Assembly (NCBI GenBank): GCA_964638155.1
Contig: CAZWYI010000005.1
Coordinates: 1 to 64,000, forward strand
Source of the DNA: CAYZTD01 sp964638155
Lineage (GTDB): Archaea; Thermoplasmatota; E2; DHVEG-1
Direction: 5' to 3'
DNA: 64,000 nucleotides
Shown here piece by piece: positions 45,276 to 53,283 of the stretch. Position numbers and translations under genes: made by a program. The stretch's first letter is position 1. Each line of letters begins with the position of its first letter. Under the pieces are notes generated by a model. The model was given only the letters and a program-made list of their open reading frames with translations. It was not told where the DNA came from and ran no database searches.

Positions 45276-45300
45276 ATGCAGGGGAAGGATTTGAACCCTC
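45276..45300 (-). repeat. tRNA 3'-end fragment upstream of the toxin-antitoxin pair (repeat copy 2)
   Basis: On the minus strand, GAGGG-TTCAAAT-CCTTC forms a perfect T-arm with the GTTCRANNC consensus, followed by CCCTGCA as a tRNA acceptor strand. No D arm or anticodon arm precedes it, so it is only a 3' fragment. ATGCAGGGGAAG (45276-45287) repeats at 44641. The fragment sits between the radical SAM stop and the antitoxin promoter. Confidence 0.6.
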
Positions 45301-45321
45301 TGGAACAAAAAATGAATTAGA

Positions 45322-46314
45322 TTATAAAATAAAAAGACCTTTCTTTTTAGCATAATTTTTTACTTCCTTTACTTCTGAAAATGAAACAGATCTTTCAATA
45401 TCTTCATAATCACTTGCATTATACACGGGCTCATACTGTCCCATAACATTTACATAAACATCTGAAATATTTTCAGAAATCCAATCAATTATAGGTTTTG
45501 AACAGCATTCTACATGATTTGGCATAACTAGATGCCTAATTATCATATCTCCATTATCATTTGCAATTTTATGATTTCTGCTAACTATTTCAAAATAATT
45601 TTCAACCTTTGAAAGCTTTTTTGCACATTTATCATTCCCATATTTAAAATCAGTCAAATAAAGATCTATTATTCCATTAAGTAGTTTCATACATTCCATA
45701 GAACAAAACATATTAGAATTCCAAATCTGAGGGATATTAAAGTCTAAATTTTTCAAAACAAATAAAATATACAGCAAATTAGGCGTAGGATCTCCTCCTA
45801 CCCAGTTTACATTTTTTGATCCTTGGTTTTTTCTTTTTTTAATAATTTCAGCCATTTTCTCTGGCTGAATATAAATCCCACTAATCCTTTGGCTTATATC
45901 GTAGTTTTGACAAAAAACACATTTAAACGTGCAACCCGAGAAAAATATTGTATGGGAAGGAACAAGGACGTATTCTTCGCCCATGTGTAAAAATTCTGAT
46001 GCAATAGATGCCTCTTTTACATTACACACACCACTTTCTTTAATTCTATCAATACCACATCTTCTTTCACAAAAATGACAATTTTTAAAAATTCTTTTTG
46101 CAATTTCAATTTTTAAATCCAATAGAGATTTTTCTGGTATTACTTCAGAAAGTTGGATTTTTTCTAAAGCCTTTTCATGTTTTTTCCACAAATCGTTAGT
46201 ATTATCATCTGTACTAAAATCTACTTTTATAAATTTACTTTGTTTGAATTTAGGCATTCTATTTTCTTCTAAGAGACCATAATAATCCGAAAGAATCTGT
46301 CGTTCATACCCCAT
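45322..46314 (-). CDS. PflA-like radical SAM protein
   Basis: The radical SAM site is GCTFKCVFCQN (CxxxCxxC), with an extra N-terminal cluster CHFCERRCGIDR...GVC. WVGGDPTPN is the GGE-like block. This layout matches the pyruvate-formate-lyase-activating-enzyme-like proteins of archaea and anaerobes, whose target is unknown. I start at the ATG at 46314: a TATA-like TTTTAAATC about 27 bp upstream predicts transcription start there. Its promoter is shared with the divergent MFS gene. Confidence 0.82.
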   Translation of the reverse strand: MGYERQILSDYYGLLEENRMPKFKQSKFIKVDFSTDDNTNDLWKKHEKALEKIQLSEVIPEKSLLDLKIEIAKRIFKNCHFCERRCGIDRIKESGVCNVKEASIASEFLHMGEEYVLVPSHTIFFSGCTFKCVFCQNYDISQRISGIYIQPEKMAEIIKKRKNQGSKNVNWVGGDPTPNLLYILFVLKNLDFNIPQIWNSNMFCSMECMKLLNGIIDLYLTDFKYGNDKCAKKLSKVENYFEIVSRNHKIANDNGDMIIRHLVMPNHVECCSKPIIDWISENISDVYVNVMGQYEPVYNASDYEDIERSVSFSEVKEVKNYAKKKGLFIL

Positions 46315-46346
46315 TAAATAAAAATAACACAGGTTTGATTTAAAAC

Positions 46347-46357
46347 TATTTATATCA
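46347..46357. promoter_or_regulatory. Bidirectional TATA between the radical SAM and MFS genes
   Basis: CTATTTATATC reads as a TATA-like box on both strands and is centred about 30 bp before the MFS ATG at 46382. The only 67 bp between the two genes must hold both promoters. Confidence 0.4.
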
Positions 46358-46381
46358 TGAACCAATTGCAACTCGCCCTTT

Positions 46382-47572
46382 ATGATAAAATTAAAGAAAC
46401 ATCAAATCGCCTTATGCTGCATTTCACTTGCATGGTTTTTGATACTTTCAGGTAGATACAGTATATCAAATCTTTTACCAGAAATATCAAATGAACTTTC
46501 CTTTAGTTGGACACAAGCAGGAATCGCACTTACTGCAATGTGGCTTTTTTATGCATTAATGCAGTTTCCATCAGGTATTTTATCAGATATAAAAGGAAGG
46601 AAAATTAGCATAATAATTGCTATGATCCTATTTACTTTATCCTATTTTCTAGTTGGAATAGCAAATCATTACATTACTTTTCTTCTAGCTTTAATTCTTC
46701 TAGGAATAGGAACTGGAAGTTATCCCTCTGCTGGAATATCAATGATTACAGATATCTTTAAAGAAAATAAGGGAAAAGCCTTAGGAATTCGCTCGAGTGC
46801 AGGAAGCCTTGCGTATGCTATTCCTATTCTAGCTGCAGCAATAGCAGGGTATTATGTGTGGCGTAGTTTCTTTTTTATTTGGGGCGGAGTTTGTATTGTT
46901 AGTATAATTCTTTTTTACGTGCTTACTTCTGAAACAACTAAGCTTCCTGAAGTTTTTTCAATTAAGGAAAGAGTTGTTGATGGAGTAAAAGTTTTTAAAA
47001 GACCAAAAGTACAGTTAATATTTGTAATAAATTTACTAATTGCTATTGCCTGGATTAGTTATATGTCTTTTTTTCAGCCATACCTTTCTACAGAAAAAGG
47101 TATGAGCCCAATGGTTGCAGGGGCTGCATTTTTGTTTTTAGGTGTTTGTGGTTTTATCTTTAAGCCATTTATCGGATCTTTTTCAGATAGATATAATAAA
47201 AAAGCAATAATTTTACTCTTATCTCTTGCAACTGGTATTGGGACAGTTATCTTTGTTTATGCTGAATCAATCTGGCTTATATTTATAGTTCTTCCTGTAC
47301 TTTCTTTATCTACTGCTATTTTTCCTATAATTTCATCATATTTGATGGATCAATGGGAAGAAAGAGGTAGGGCTGGAAAACTAGGGTTTTATAGATCTTC
47401 ACTTATAATGCTTTCAAGTCCCATTGCAACATATTTTGGTTTTGTCGGAGATGAATTTGGTAGTTTTGATTTTGCATTTCTTACAATTTCAGTGATATTA
47501 TTTATCGCAGTAATTTTTCTAATAATCAATCTTATTTTTGATAGATATAAAAATAATAAAAAAACAGGTTAA
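46382..47572 (+). CDS. MFS transporter
   Basis: The 396-residue protein has twelve predicted transmembrane segments. The MFS loop motif between TM2 and TM3 is seen in FPSGILSDIKGRKISI (about residues 62-77), and a matching GSFSDRYNKKAI lies in the second half. Substrate and direction are not evident. It diverges from the radical SAM gene, and the small AbrB-like gene lies convergent 10 bp after its end. Confidence 0.85.
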   Translation: MIKLKKHQIALCCISLAWFLILSGRYSISNLLPEISNELSFSWTQAGIALTAMWLFYALMQFPSGILSDIKGRKISIIIAMILFTLSYFLVGIANHYITFLLALILLGIGTGSYPSAGISMITDIFKENKGKALGIRSSAGSLAYAIPILAAAIAGYYVWRSFFFIWGGVCIVSIILFYVLTSETTKLPEVFSIKERVVDGVKVFKRPKVQLIFVINLLIAIAWISYMSFFQPYLSTEKGMSPMVAGAAFLFLGVCGFIFKPFIGSFSDRYNKKAIILLLSLATGIGTVIFVYAESIWLIFIVLPVLSLSTAIFPIISSYLMDQWEERGRAGKLGFYRSSLIMLSSPIATYFGFVGDEFGSFDFAFLTISVILFIAVIFLIINLIFDRYKNNKKTG

Positions 47573-47582
47573 TTTTTAAATA

Positions 47583-47759
47583 TTATACTTTTTGTACTCT
47601 GACACTACCATCTTTAAAAACTATCCATCGTAGTTTATCTCCATCTTTAAGATCTAATAGATCGACTACTTCTGATGGAACTGTTATTCTCCTTCTTGAG
47701 CTTCTTATTGTAATTGCAGTTTCTGTTATGCATTTAATTTCATCTAAATCTACTTTCAT
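47583..47759 (-). CDS. 58-residue AbrB/SpoVT-like swapped-hairpin protein
   Basis: The product MKVDLDEIKCITETAITIRS continues with SRRRITVPSEVVDLLDLKDG and DKLRWIVFKDGSVRVQKV. The RRITVPSEVVDLLDLKDGD core is the AbrB swapped-hairpin DNA-binding fold, as found in archaeal transcription factors and antitoxins. It lies downstream of the TauE/SafE gene on the same strand, 51 bp apart. No toxin partner is adjacent, so a small regulator is more likely. Confidence 0.8.
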   Translation of the reverse strand: MKVDLDEIKCITETAITIRSSRRRITVPSEVVDLLDLKDGDKLRWIVFKDGSVRVQKV

Positions 47760-47810
47760 ATTTAAAACTCAATATTATGATTGAAACAATATTTATATTG
47801 TTTTTTCTTT

Positions 47811-48590
47811 TTATATTAGTTTTACAAGAGTTATAAGCCCCATTGATATTGCATAAACTGGTATTATTATTTTCCATATTTTATTTGGTATTACTCTTAC
47901 CATATATGGTGAAATTAATGCTGCTATAAATCCACCTGTAAAAATCGAAGGAAGTAACATATAATCAATTGTCACTCCATAGGCTGTGATAAATAAAAAT
48001 GATAATACTCCTACAATTGATACAATTCCCTCAGATAATGAAACTATCGCTGTAGCTGTTTTTTCATATATCCCTGAAAATATCTGACCTAGCATTACAA
48101 CTGGTCCGTATCCTCCAGCACCTATTCCTTTATTAAATCCAGCTAAAATTGAAAATAAACCTAGCATTTTAGGTCTATATTTTTTTGATCTTTTTTTTAG
48201 CTTGAGTAAAGCTATCAAACCCATTATTAGTACTAGTATTCCAACATATGCTTTTATAACAACTTTATCAAAACCAATTGCTAGATATGCAAGTATTACA
48301 GAGATTATTATTGCAAAGCATCCTGATATTGCAATCATAAACATTATTTTTGTCTCTTTTGTAAAAGGCTTTTTTATTGAAAATTTTACATTTTCGAATT
48401 CATGGTGAAATAAACCTGCTGTAATTCCTGTGATTCCTTCTGAAATTAAAAGTATTGGGACAACTTGTAATGGGTCATATCCCATTAGAAATAGAAGTGG
48501 TGTGAGACCTGTTCCAAAACCCATACCAGCAGATGAATCCATTGTTTCAAATAGAAAGGCAAGTATTATTACAATTAAAATTAACTCCAT
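47811..48590 (-). CDS. TauE/SafE (TSUP) family sulfite/anion exporter
   Basis: The 259-residue protein has eight hydrophobic segments and the TSUP signatures FLFETMDSSAGMGFGTGLTP near the start and FNKGIGAGGYGPVVMLGQ (about residues 152-169) in the second repeat. The family moves sulfite, sulfoacetate or related organosulfur anions. The small membrane protein encoded just upstream on the same strand (18-bp gap) may be a partner. With YeeE/YedE and sulfhydrogenase genes it adds to a sulfur theme, but the substrate is inferred. Confidence 0.85.
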   Translation of the reverse strand: MELILIVIILAFLFETMDSSAGMGFGTGLTPLLFLMGYDPLQVVPILLISEGITGITAGLFHHEFENVKFSIKKPFTKETKIMFMIAISGCFAIIISVILAYLAIGFDKVVIKAYVGILVLIMGLIALLKLKKRSKKYRPKMLGLFSILAGFNKGIGAGGYGPVVMLGQIFSGIYEKTATAIVSLSEGIVSIVGVLSFLFITAYGVTIDYMLLPSIFTGGFIAALISPYMVRVIPNKIWKIIIPVYAISMGLITLVKLI

Positions 48591-48608
48591 TTTTTACATC
48601 TATTTAGT

Positions 48609-48779
48609 TTAAAGGATTATTGAGAAAAGATACATTACTAAAAAATAAAACAATAATGCAGCTATTAATTTTAAAACAGTTGTTTTTTTTATTTTTATTC
48701 TTTCAAATAAGGTCATTTCTGTATCTATTAGTCTTGCAATGTTTCCTATTTCATCTATATCAAAAATTTCTTTTTCCAA
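48609..48779 (-). CDS. 56-residue single-TM protein, TTG start
   Basis: The product opens EKEIFDIDEIGNIARLIDTE after a TTG and ends in one transmembrane helix (LKLIAALLFYFLVMYLFSII). TTTAAAATA (48803-48811, minus strand) lies about 27 bp before the TTG, which fits a leaderless message; no ATG or GTG is available. It precedes the TauE/SafE gene and probably shares its transcript. It is unrecognised, and the call rests on composition and promoter position. Confidence 0.5.
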   Translation of the reverse strand: MEKEIFDIDEIGNIARLIDTEMTLFERIKIKKTTVLKLIAALLFYFLVMYLFSIIL

Positions 48780-48817
48780 ATAACCACCAAAATATAGTAT
48801 GTATTTTAAACTATTAA

Positions 48818-48904
48818 TAATTATTGGTAACTTACATATAATTATTGGTATTATTCATATTTAAAACCAATATAATAATTTGGAGATAAGTTTTCTTTAC
48901 CAAT
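48818..48904. promoter_or_regulatory. Array of TTGGTA half-sites between divergent genes
   Basis: TAATTATTGGTA occurs at 48818-48829 and 48839-48850, exactly 21 bp (two helical turns) apart. The complementary ACCAA appears at 48866-48870 and TACCAAT at 48898-48904. The array lies between the TauE/SafE unit (minus) and the deacetylase gene (plus) and looks like a regulator site on one face of the helix. Confidence 0.4.
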
Positions 48905-48944
48905 ACGTTTAAAAACCCAGTTAAAATAGGAAAAAATCCTAAAA

Positions 48945-49982
48945 ATGATTGGAATTACTTATCACAAAGATTACGATAAATACGATCTTGGCTTAGACAA
49001 TCCTCTAATTGGAGATAAACCAAAAAAAACAATGGAATTTTTTAAAACTAAAAATATTTTAAAAGAAATTAAAACGTTTATCCCAGAGCATGCAAAATAT
49101 GAAGATCTAATTAGAGCACACGATAAAAAATATGTAGAAAAAGTAAAAGAATTAAGTAAAACTGGAGGGAAGCTTGCAGGAGATACTCCTGCACCAAAGG
49201 GAATCTATGAGATAGCCTCAAGATCTGTTGGAGGAAGTATTTTAGGATGTAAAAATTTAATTGGCAAATACAAAATCATGTGTAATCCACTAGGGGGATT
49301 TCACCATGCAGGAAAAGATAAATCATCAGGTTTTTGTTTTTTTAACGATATAGCAGTATCAATTGAATATTTAAGAGAAAAACATAATTTTAAAAAATTT
49401 GCAGTAATAGACTTGGATGTACATCACGGGAATGGAACCCAAGACATATACATTGAAGATCCAAATGTTTTAAATATTTCATTTCACCAAGATGGAAGAA
49501 CACTTTATCCGGGAACAGGAAGATTAAAAAACATTGGAAAAAACAAAGGAAAAGGTTACACAGTTAACCTTCCACTCCCGAGAAGTACTGCCACTGCAAG
49601 TTATTTGATCTCATTTAATCAAATAGTGCCACCCCTAATTGAACAATTTGAGCCCGAAATAATTATATATCAGTCTGGTGTAGATACTCACTACACTGAT
49701 CCACTTGCAGATTTAGATTTAACCTATCAAGCCTTTTATTATTTATCAGAAAAAATAAGAAAACTCTCAAAAAAAGGCTGTGATAACTTACTAGTATTAT
49801 TTGGCGGAGGATACAACAGCCATTCTAGTGTTATTTCATCGTATAATATAATGTGTGGCCTTATGAATAGAAAAAATTTCATAAAAGAAGAAGATTCGAG
49901 GTCTCACTTTAGAATTGAAACAGTAATGGAAAGAGTTTCAAGGCTAAAAAAAGAACTCAAACCCTATTGGGAATTTGAATAA
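48945..49982 (+). CDS. HDAC/AcuC-family deacetylase
   Basis: The arginase/deacetylase fold is clear: PLGGFHHAGKDKSSGFCFFND with the catalytic His pair (about residues 119-120), AVIDLDVHHGNGTQD with the zinc Asp and His, YQSGVDTHYTDPLADL with the second zinc Asp, and LFGGGYNS. It removes acetyl groups from protein lysines or small amines. In Bacillus the related AcuC deacetylates acetyl-CoA synthetase. Here the next gene is a synthetase fused to a GNAT acetyltransferase, which suggests opposed writer and eraser. Acetylpolyamine is an alternative substrate. Confidence 0.88.
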   Translation: MIGITYHKDYDKYDLGLDNPLIGDKPKKTMEFFKTKNILKEIKTFIPEHAKYEDLIRAHDKKYVEKVKELSKTGGKLAGDTPAPKGIYEIASRSVGGSILGCKNLIGKYKIMCNPLGGFHHAGKDKSSGFCFFNDIAVSIEYLREKHNFKKFAVIDLDVHHGNGTQDIYIEDPNVLNISFHQDGRTLYPGTGRLKNIGKNKGKGYTVNLPLPRSTATASYLISFNQIVPPLIEQFEPEIIIYQSGVDTHYTDPLADLDLTYQAFYYLSEKIRKLSKKGCDNLLVLFGGGYNSHSSVISSYNIMCGLMNRKNFIKEEDSRSHFRIETVMERVSRLKKELKPYWEFE

Positions 49983-50051
49983 TATTCAATCTATATATAT
50001 TTCATTCATAAAATTTATATTAAGACTTATCTAATATTGAATAATATTCAA
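49975..50051. promoter_or_regulatory. Two identical palindromes before the ADP-forming synthetase gene
   Basis: TTGAATAATATTCAA occurs at 49975-49989, overlapping the deacetylase stop, and again at 50037-50051. Each copy is an inverted repeat of TTGAAT/ATTCAA, and their centres are 62 bp apart, about six helical turns. A TATA-like AATTTATATTAAG (about 50012-50024) would put the transcription start inside the second copy. This is a good operator candidate; the Lrp-type regulators in the window are possible binders. Confidence 0.5.
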
Positions 50052-50127
50052 CATTTCGACGATAAGCTTAATAAGGGGTCATTTATATGGGCTGGCAACC
50101 TCAAAAATATCTTAGGGGGAATAAAAA

Positions 50128-52806
50128 ACGGGCGTAGAAAATCTTGATAAATTATTCAAGCCAAAAAGTATAGCTGTAATAGGTGCAAGTAACAAAGTAG
50201 GAAGGGCTGGATATCGTATTTTTAGAAACCTTATAGGATCTGGTTACGATGGCGTTGTATATCCAGTTAATCCAAACCATGAAAGTATACAAGGTGTTCA
50301 AGCATATAAAAATGTAAATGAACTACCAAAAGTCGTGGATATGGCAATTGTCGTAACACCGGCAAAAGTCGTAATGAATGTTGTCGAACAATGCGGAAAA
50401 AAAGGAATAAAAGGAATACTAATTATTTCAGCGGGATTCAAAGAAATTGGTGAAGAAGGAAAGAAAAAAGAAAAAGAACTACTAAAAATAAAAGAAAAAT
50501 ACGGTCTAAGAATAGTTGGACCAAACTGTGTAGGATTCATACTTCCGTATCTAAACATGAATGCAACCTTTGCAGGATCCATGCCTGAAAAAGGAAATAT
50601 AGCTTTATTTTCACAAAGTGGTGCAATATGTGGAGCAATTCTTGACTGGGCACATGATGCAAAAGTAGGATTCAGCTCTTTTGTTTCAGTTGGAAGTATG
50701 CTTGATGTAGATTTTGGCGATTTAATAGATTATTTCGGAAGAGATGCCCACACTAAAAGTATAGTAATATATGCCGAGTCAATAACTGAAGCCCGTAAAT
50801 TTATGAGTGCCTCTAGACACTTTGCACGATCAAAACCAATTATTGTAATAAAATCAGGACGATACTCAGAAGGTGCAAAAGCAGCTTCATCTCATACTGG
50901 CGCAATGGCAGGAGAGGACTCAATATATAATGCAGCTTTTAAAAGAGCAGGAATAGTTAGAGTAAAACACATTGCAGATTTATTTAATTGTTCTTCAATT
51001 TTAGCAAAACAACCTCGCCCTACCGGAAGAAATTTAGCGATTATTACAAATGCAGGTGGCCCAGGAGTACTTGCAACAGATGCAATAATTGAAAAAGGTG
51101 GAAAACTTGCAGAGCTTTCTGAAGAAACTATGAAAAAACTTGATAGTTTTTTACCTGCTCACTGGAGTAAAGCAAACCCAATTGATATAATTGGAGATAG
51201 CAACGAAGAGATATATGAAAAAACAATAAATGTCTGTCTTGAAGACGATAACATCGATGGGATTTTAATAATATGTGTCCCACAAGTAATGGCCGATCCA
51301 AAAAAACTAGCTGATAGAGTAATTGATATATCAAAAAGATCAACTAAACCAATTCTTACAAGTTTTCCTGGAGAAGCTAGTGTCCAGTATGCCAGACAAC
51401 TTTTAAATGATAACGATGTACCAACCTATCCTACTCCAGAAGAAGCAGTTGAATCATATATGTATTTATATGATTATGCAAGAAACCTTGAACTACTATA
51501 TGAAACACCTGAAGAAAGAAAAATAAAGAGAACCCCTGAAGATAAAAGTAAACTTGATAAAATAATCAAAAATGCAAAAAAAGACAAAAGAACTCTTTTA
51601 ACTGAATCTGAAGCTAAAGATTTCATCGAGTTCTATGGAATAAAATCAACAAAACCAAAGTTTTCTAAAAACGAAGATGAAGCAGTAAAAAATGCTGAAG
51701 AAATAGGTTATCCAGTTGTTATGAAGATACATTCCAAAGATATCACACATAAAAGCGATTCAGGTGGTGTAGCACTTAACCTTGATTGTGAAAAATCAGT
51801 TCGAAAACATTATAAGGAAATGATGAAAACGGTAAAAGAAAATGTTCCTGATGCAAAAATTGAGGGCGTAACCATTCAAAAAATGATTGATAATAAGGGT
51901 TCTGAATTTATTCTTGGTTCTAAAAAAGACCCTGTTTTTGGATCAGCAATTTTATTTGGCTTAGGTGGAGTTTTCACTGAATTATTTAAAGACAGAGCAA
52001 TAGGTTTTCCACCTCTTAACCAAGTGCTTTCCCAAAGAATCCTCGAGCAAACAAAAGCATACAATCTACTCAAAGGTTATAGAAATATCCCACCAGTCGA
52101 TATGGCAAAAGTAGAAGAAACAATGATTAATTTTTCACAGTTAATCGAAGAGCATCCTGAAATCGCTGAAATTGATATTAATCCACTTATTATGTCAGGA
52201 GATGATTTAGTTGCAGTTGATGCAAGGATAGTAATAGATCAAGACCCAGAAAACAAACCACACATGATAATTAGTAAATATCCAAGTAAATATGTTAAAG
52301 ATTTAAAACTAAAAGATGGAACAGAATTAACATTGAGGCCGATTAAACCTGAAGATGAGCCGTTGTGGCTTGAAATGTTTAAATCATTTTCAGAAGAATC
52401 AGTGCGTTTCAGGTTCTTTAGAATAATAAGAGATACACCACATAAGATGCGAACTAGATACTGTAACATAGATTATGATAGAGAAATAGGGATTGTAGCA
52501 GAACTTGAAGAAAACGGAAAAAGAAGACTTCTTGGTGTTACTAGAATTATTATGACACCAGGTCGTGATGATGAAGCAGAGTTTGCATTAATTGTTTCAG
52601 ATGAATGGCATAGAAAGGGACTTGGATCAGAGTTTCTTGACTATACACTGAAGATTGCTAAAGATAAAAACTTAAAAAAGATCTATGGAACAGTCCTAAA
52701 AGATAATATTCCAATGCTTAGACTATGTAAAGAATTTAACTTTGAAATAACAGAGGGAGACCCTGGTGAGTATCACGTGGAGTATGATCTAACTAAGAAT
52801 GAATGA
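50128..52806 (+). CDS. ADP-forming acyl-CoA synthetase fused to GNAT acetyltransferase, apparent ACG start
   Basis: Domains in order: CoA-binding (ENLDKLFKPKSIAVIGAS), flavodoxin-like CoA-ligase with the phosphohistidine motif SSHTGAMAG (about residue 256), ATP-grasp (PVVMKIHSKDITHKSDSGGV) and a GNAT domain (about 725-892; DEWHRKGLGSEFL). The layout equals bacterial Pat/PatZ, but the catalytic His is kept, so it may both make ATP from acetyl-CoA and acetylate proteins. In frame nothing but ACG (50128) or GTA can start before the conserved N-terminus; GGGGG lies 8 bases before ACG. The first GTG, at 50335, would lose about 69 conserved residues. Confidence 0.88.
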   Translation, partial: TGVENLDKLFKPKSIAVIGASNKVGRAGYRIFRNLIGSGYDGVVYPVNPNHESIQGVQAYKNVNELPKVVDMAIVVTPAKVVMNVVEQCGKKGIKGILIISAGFKEIGEEGKKKEKELLKIKEKYGLRIVGPNCVGFILPYLNMNATFAGSMPEKGNIALFSQSGAICGAILDWAHDAKVGFSSFVSVGSMLDVDFGDLIDYFGRDAHTKSIVIYAESITEARKFMSASRHFARSKPIIVIKSGRYSEGAKAASSHTGAMAGEDSIYNAAFKRAGIVRVKHIADLFNCSSILAKQPRPTGRNLAIITNAGGPGVLATDAIIEKGGKLAELSEETMKKLDSFLPAHWSKANPIDIIGDSNEEIYEKTINVCLEDDNIDGILIICVPQVMADPKKLADRVIDISKRSTKPILTSFPGEASVQYARQLLNDNDVPTYPTPEEAVESYMYLYDYARNLELLYETPEERKIKRTPEDKSKLDKIIKNAKKDKRTLLTESEAKDFIEFYGIKSTKPKFSKNEDEAVKNAEEIGYPVVMKIHSKDITHKSDSGGVALNLDCEKSVRKHYKEMMKTVKENVPDAKIEGVTIQKMIDNKGSEFILGSKKDPVFGSAILFGLGGVFTELFKDRAIGFPPLNQVLSQRILEQTKAYNLLKGYRNIPPVDMAKVEETMINFSQLIEEHPEIAEIDINPLIMSGDDLVAVDARIVIDQDPENKPHMIISKYPSKYVKDLKLKDGTELTLRPIKPEDEPLWLEMFKSFSEESVRFRFFRIIRDTPHKMRTRYCNIDYDREIGIVAELEENGKRRLLGVTRIIMTPGRDDEAEFALIVSDEWHRKGLGSEFLDYTLKIAKDKNLKKIYGTVLKDNIPMLRLCKEFNFEITEGDPGEYHVEYDLTKNE

Positions 52807-52816
52807 AAACATTGTC

Positions 52817-53281
52817 TTATAAACCATCTATTTTTTCTTTTAAATCTTTAAAAATAATACTAAGTTTTCCTTTAACTTCTTGTGATACTCCTCGGGAATG
52901 AGATAAATCCTTAGGTTGAACTGCATACAGATAAATTTCAGATGGTTTTTCTTTAAGTTTTTCTGAAAGATCAATTATTTTTAAAAAATCTTGACAATGT
53001 GTTGTAAGATTGAAACCCTGATTTTTACTTCTTATATCATCAATATTTAAAAACATAGTTTCTCCAGGTTTTTTATTGATATTTACAGCATCAATAAATA
53101 CAACTTCCTCATATTTTGATAAATCATGTAATATATTAAATCCACCTGTTCCACCATCTAAAAAATCAATATTTTCAGGAAAGAATTCTTTATGTTCAAT
53201 TAGTTTTTCTATTAAAACTATACCTATCCCATCATCAGATCTAAGAGGATTACCTATTCCGATTACACCAATTTTTTTCAT
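52817..53281 (-). CDS. Hydrogenase maturation endopeptidase
   Basis: The protease trims the C-terminus of the hydrogenase large subunit after nickel insertion. GVIGIGNPLRSDDGIGI (about residues 4-20), with the nickel-sensing acidic residue, and VVFIDAVN match the HycI/HyaD (HybD) family, and the 154 residues are normal. It is the last gene of the hydrogenase operon, 2 bp after the large-subunit stop, which names its target. Confidence 0.9.
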   Translation of the reverse strand: MKKIGVIGIGNPLRSDDGIGIVLIEKLIEHKEFFPENIDFLDGGTGGFNILHDLSKYEEVVFIDAVNINKKPGETMFLNIDDIRSKNQGFNLTTHCQDFLKIIDLSEKLKEKPSEIYLYAVQPKDLSHSRGVSQEVKGKLSIIFKDLKEKIDGL

Positions 53282-53283
53282 AA

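Noticed and set aside
45276..45330. Intact tRNA gene
   Set aside because: Only the T-arm and acceptor strand are present; there is no D arm or anticodon arm.
50335..52806. ADP-forming synthetase starting at GTG 50335
   Set aside because: The CoA-binding N-terminus is coded in frame upstream, so this start is too late.
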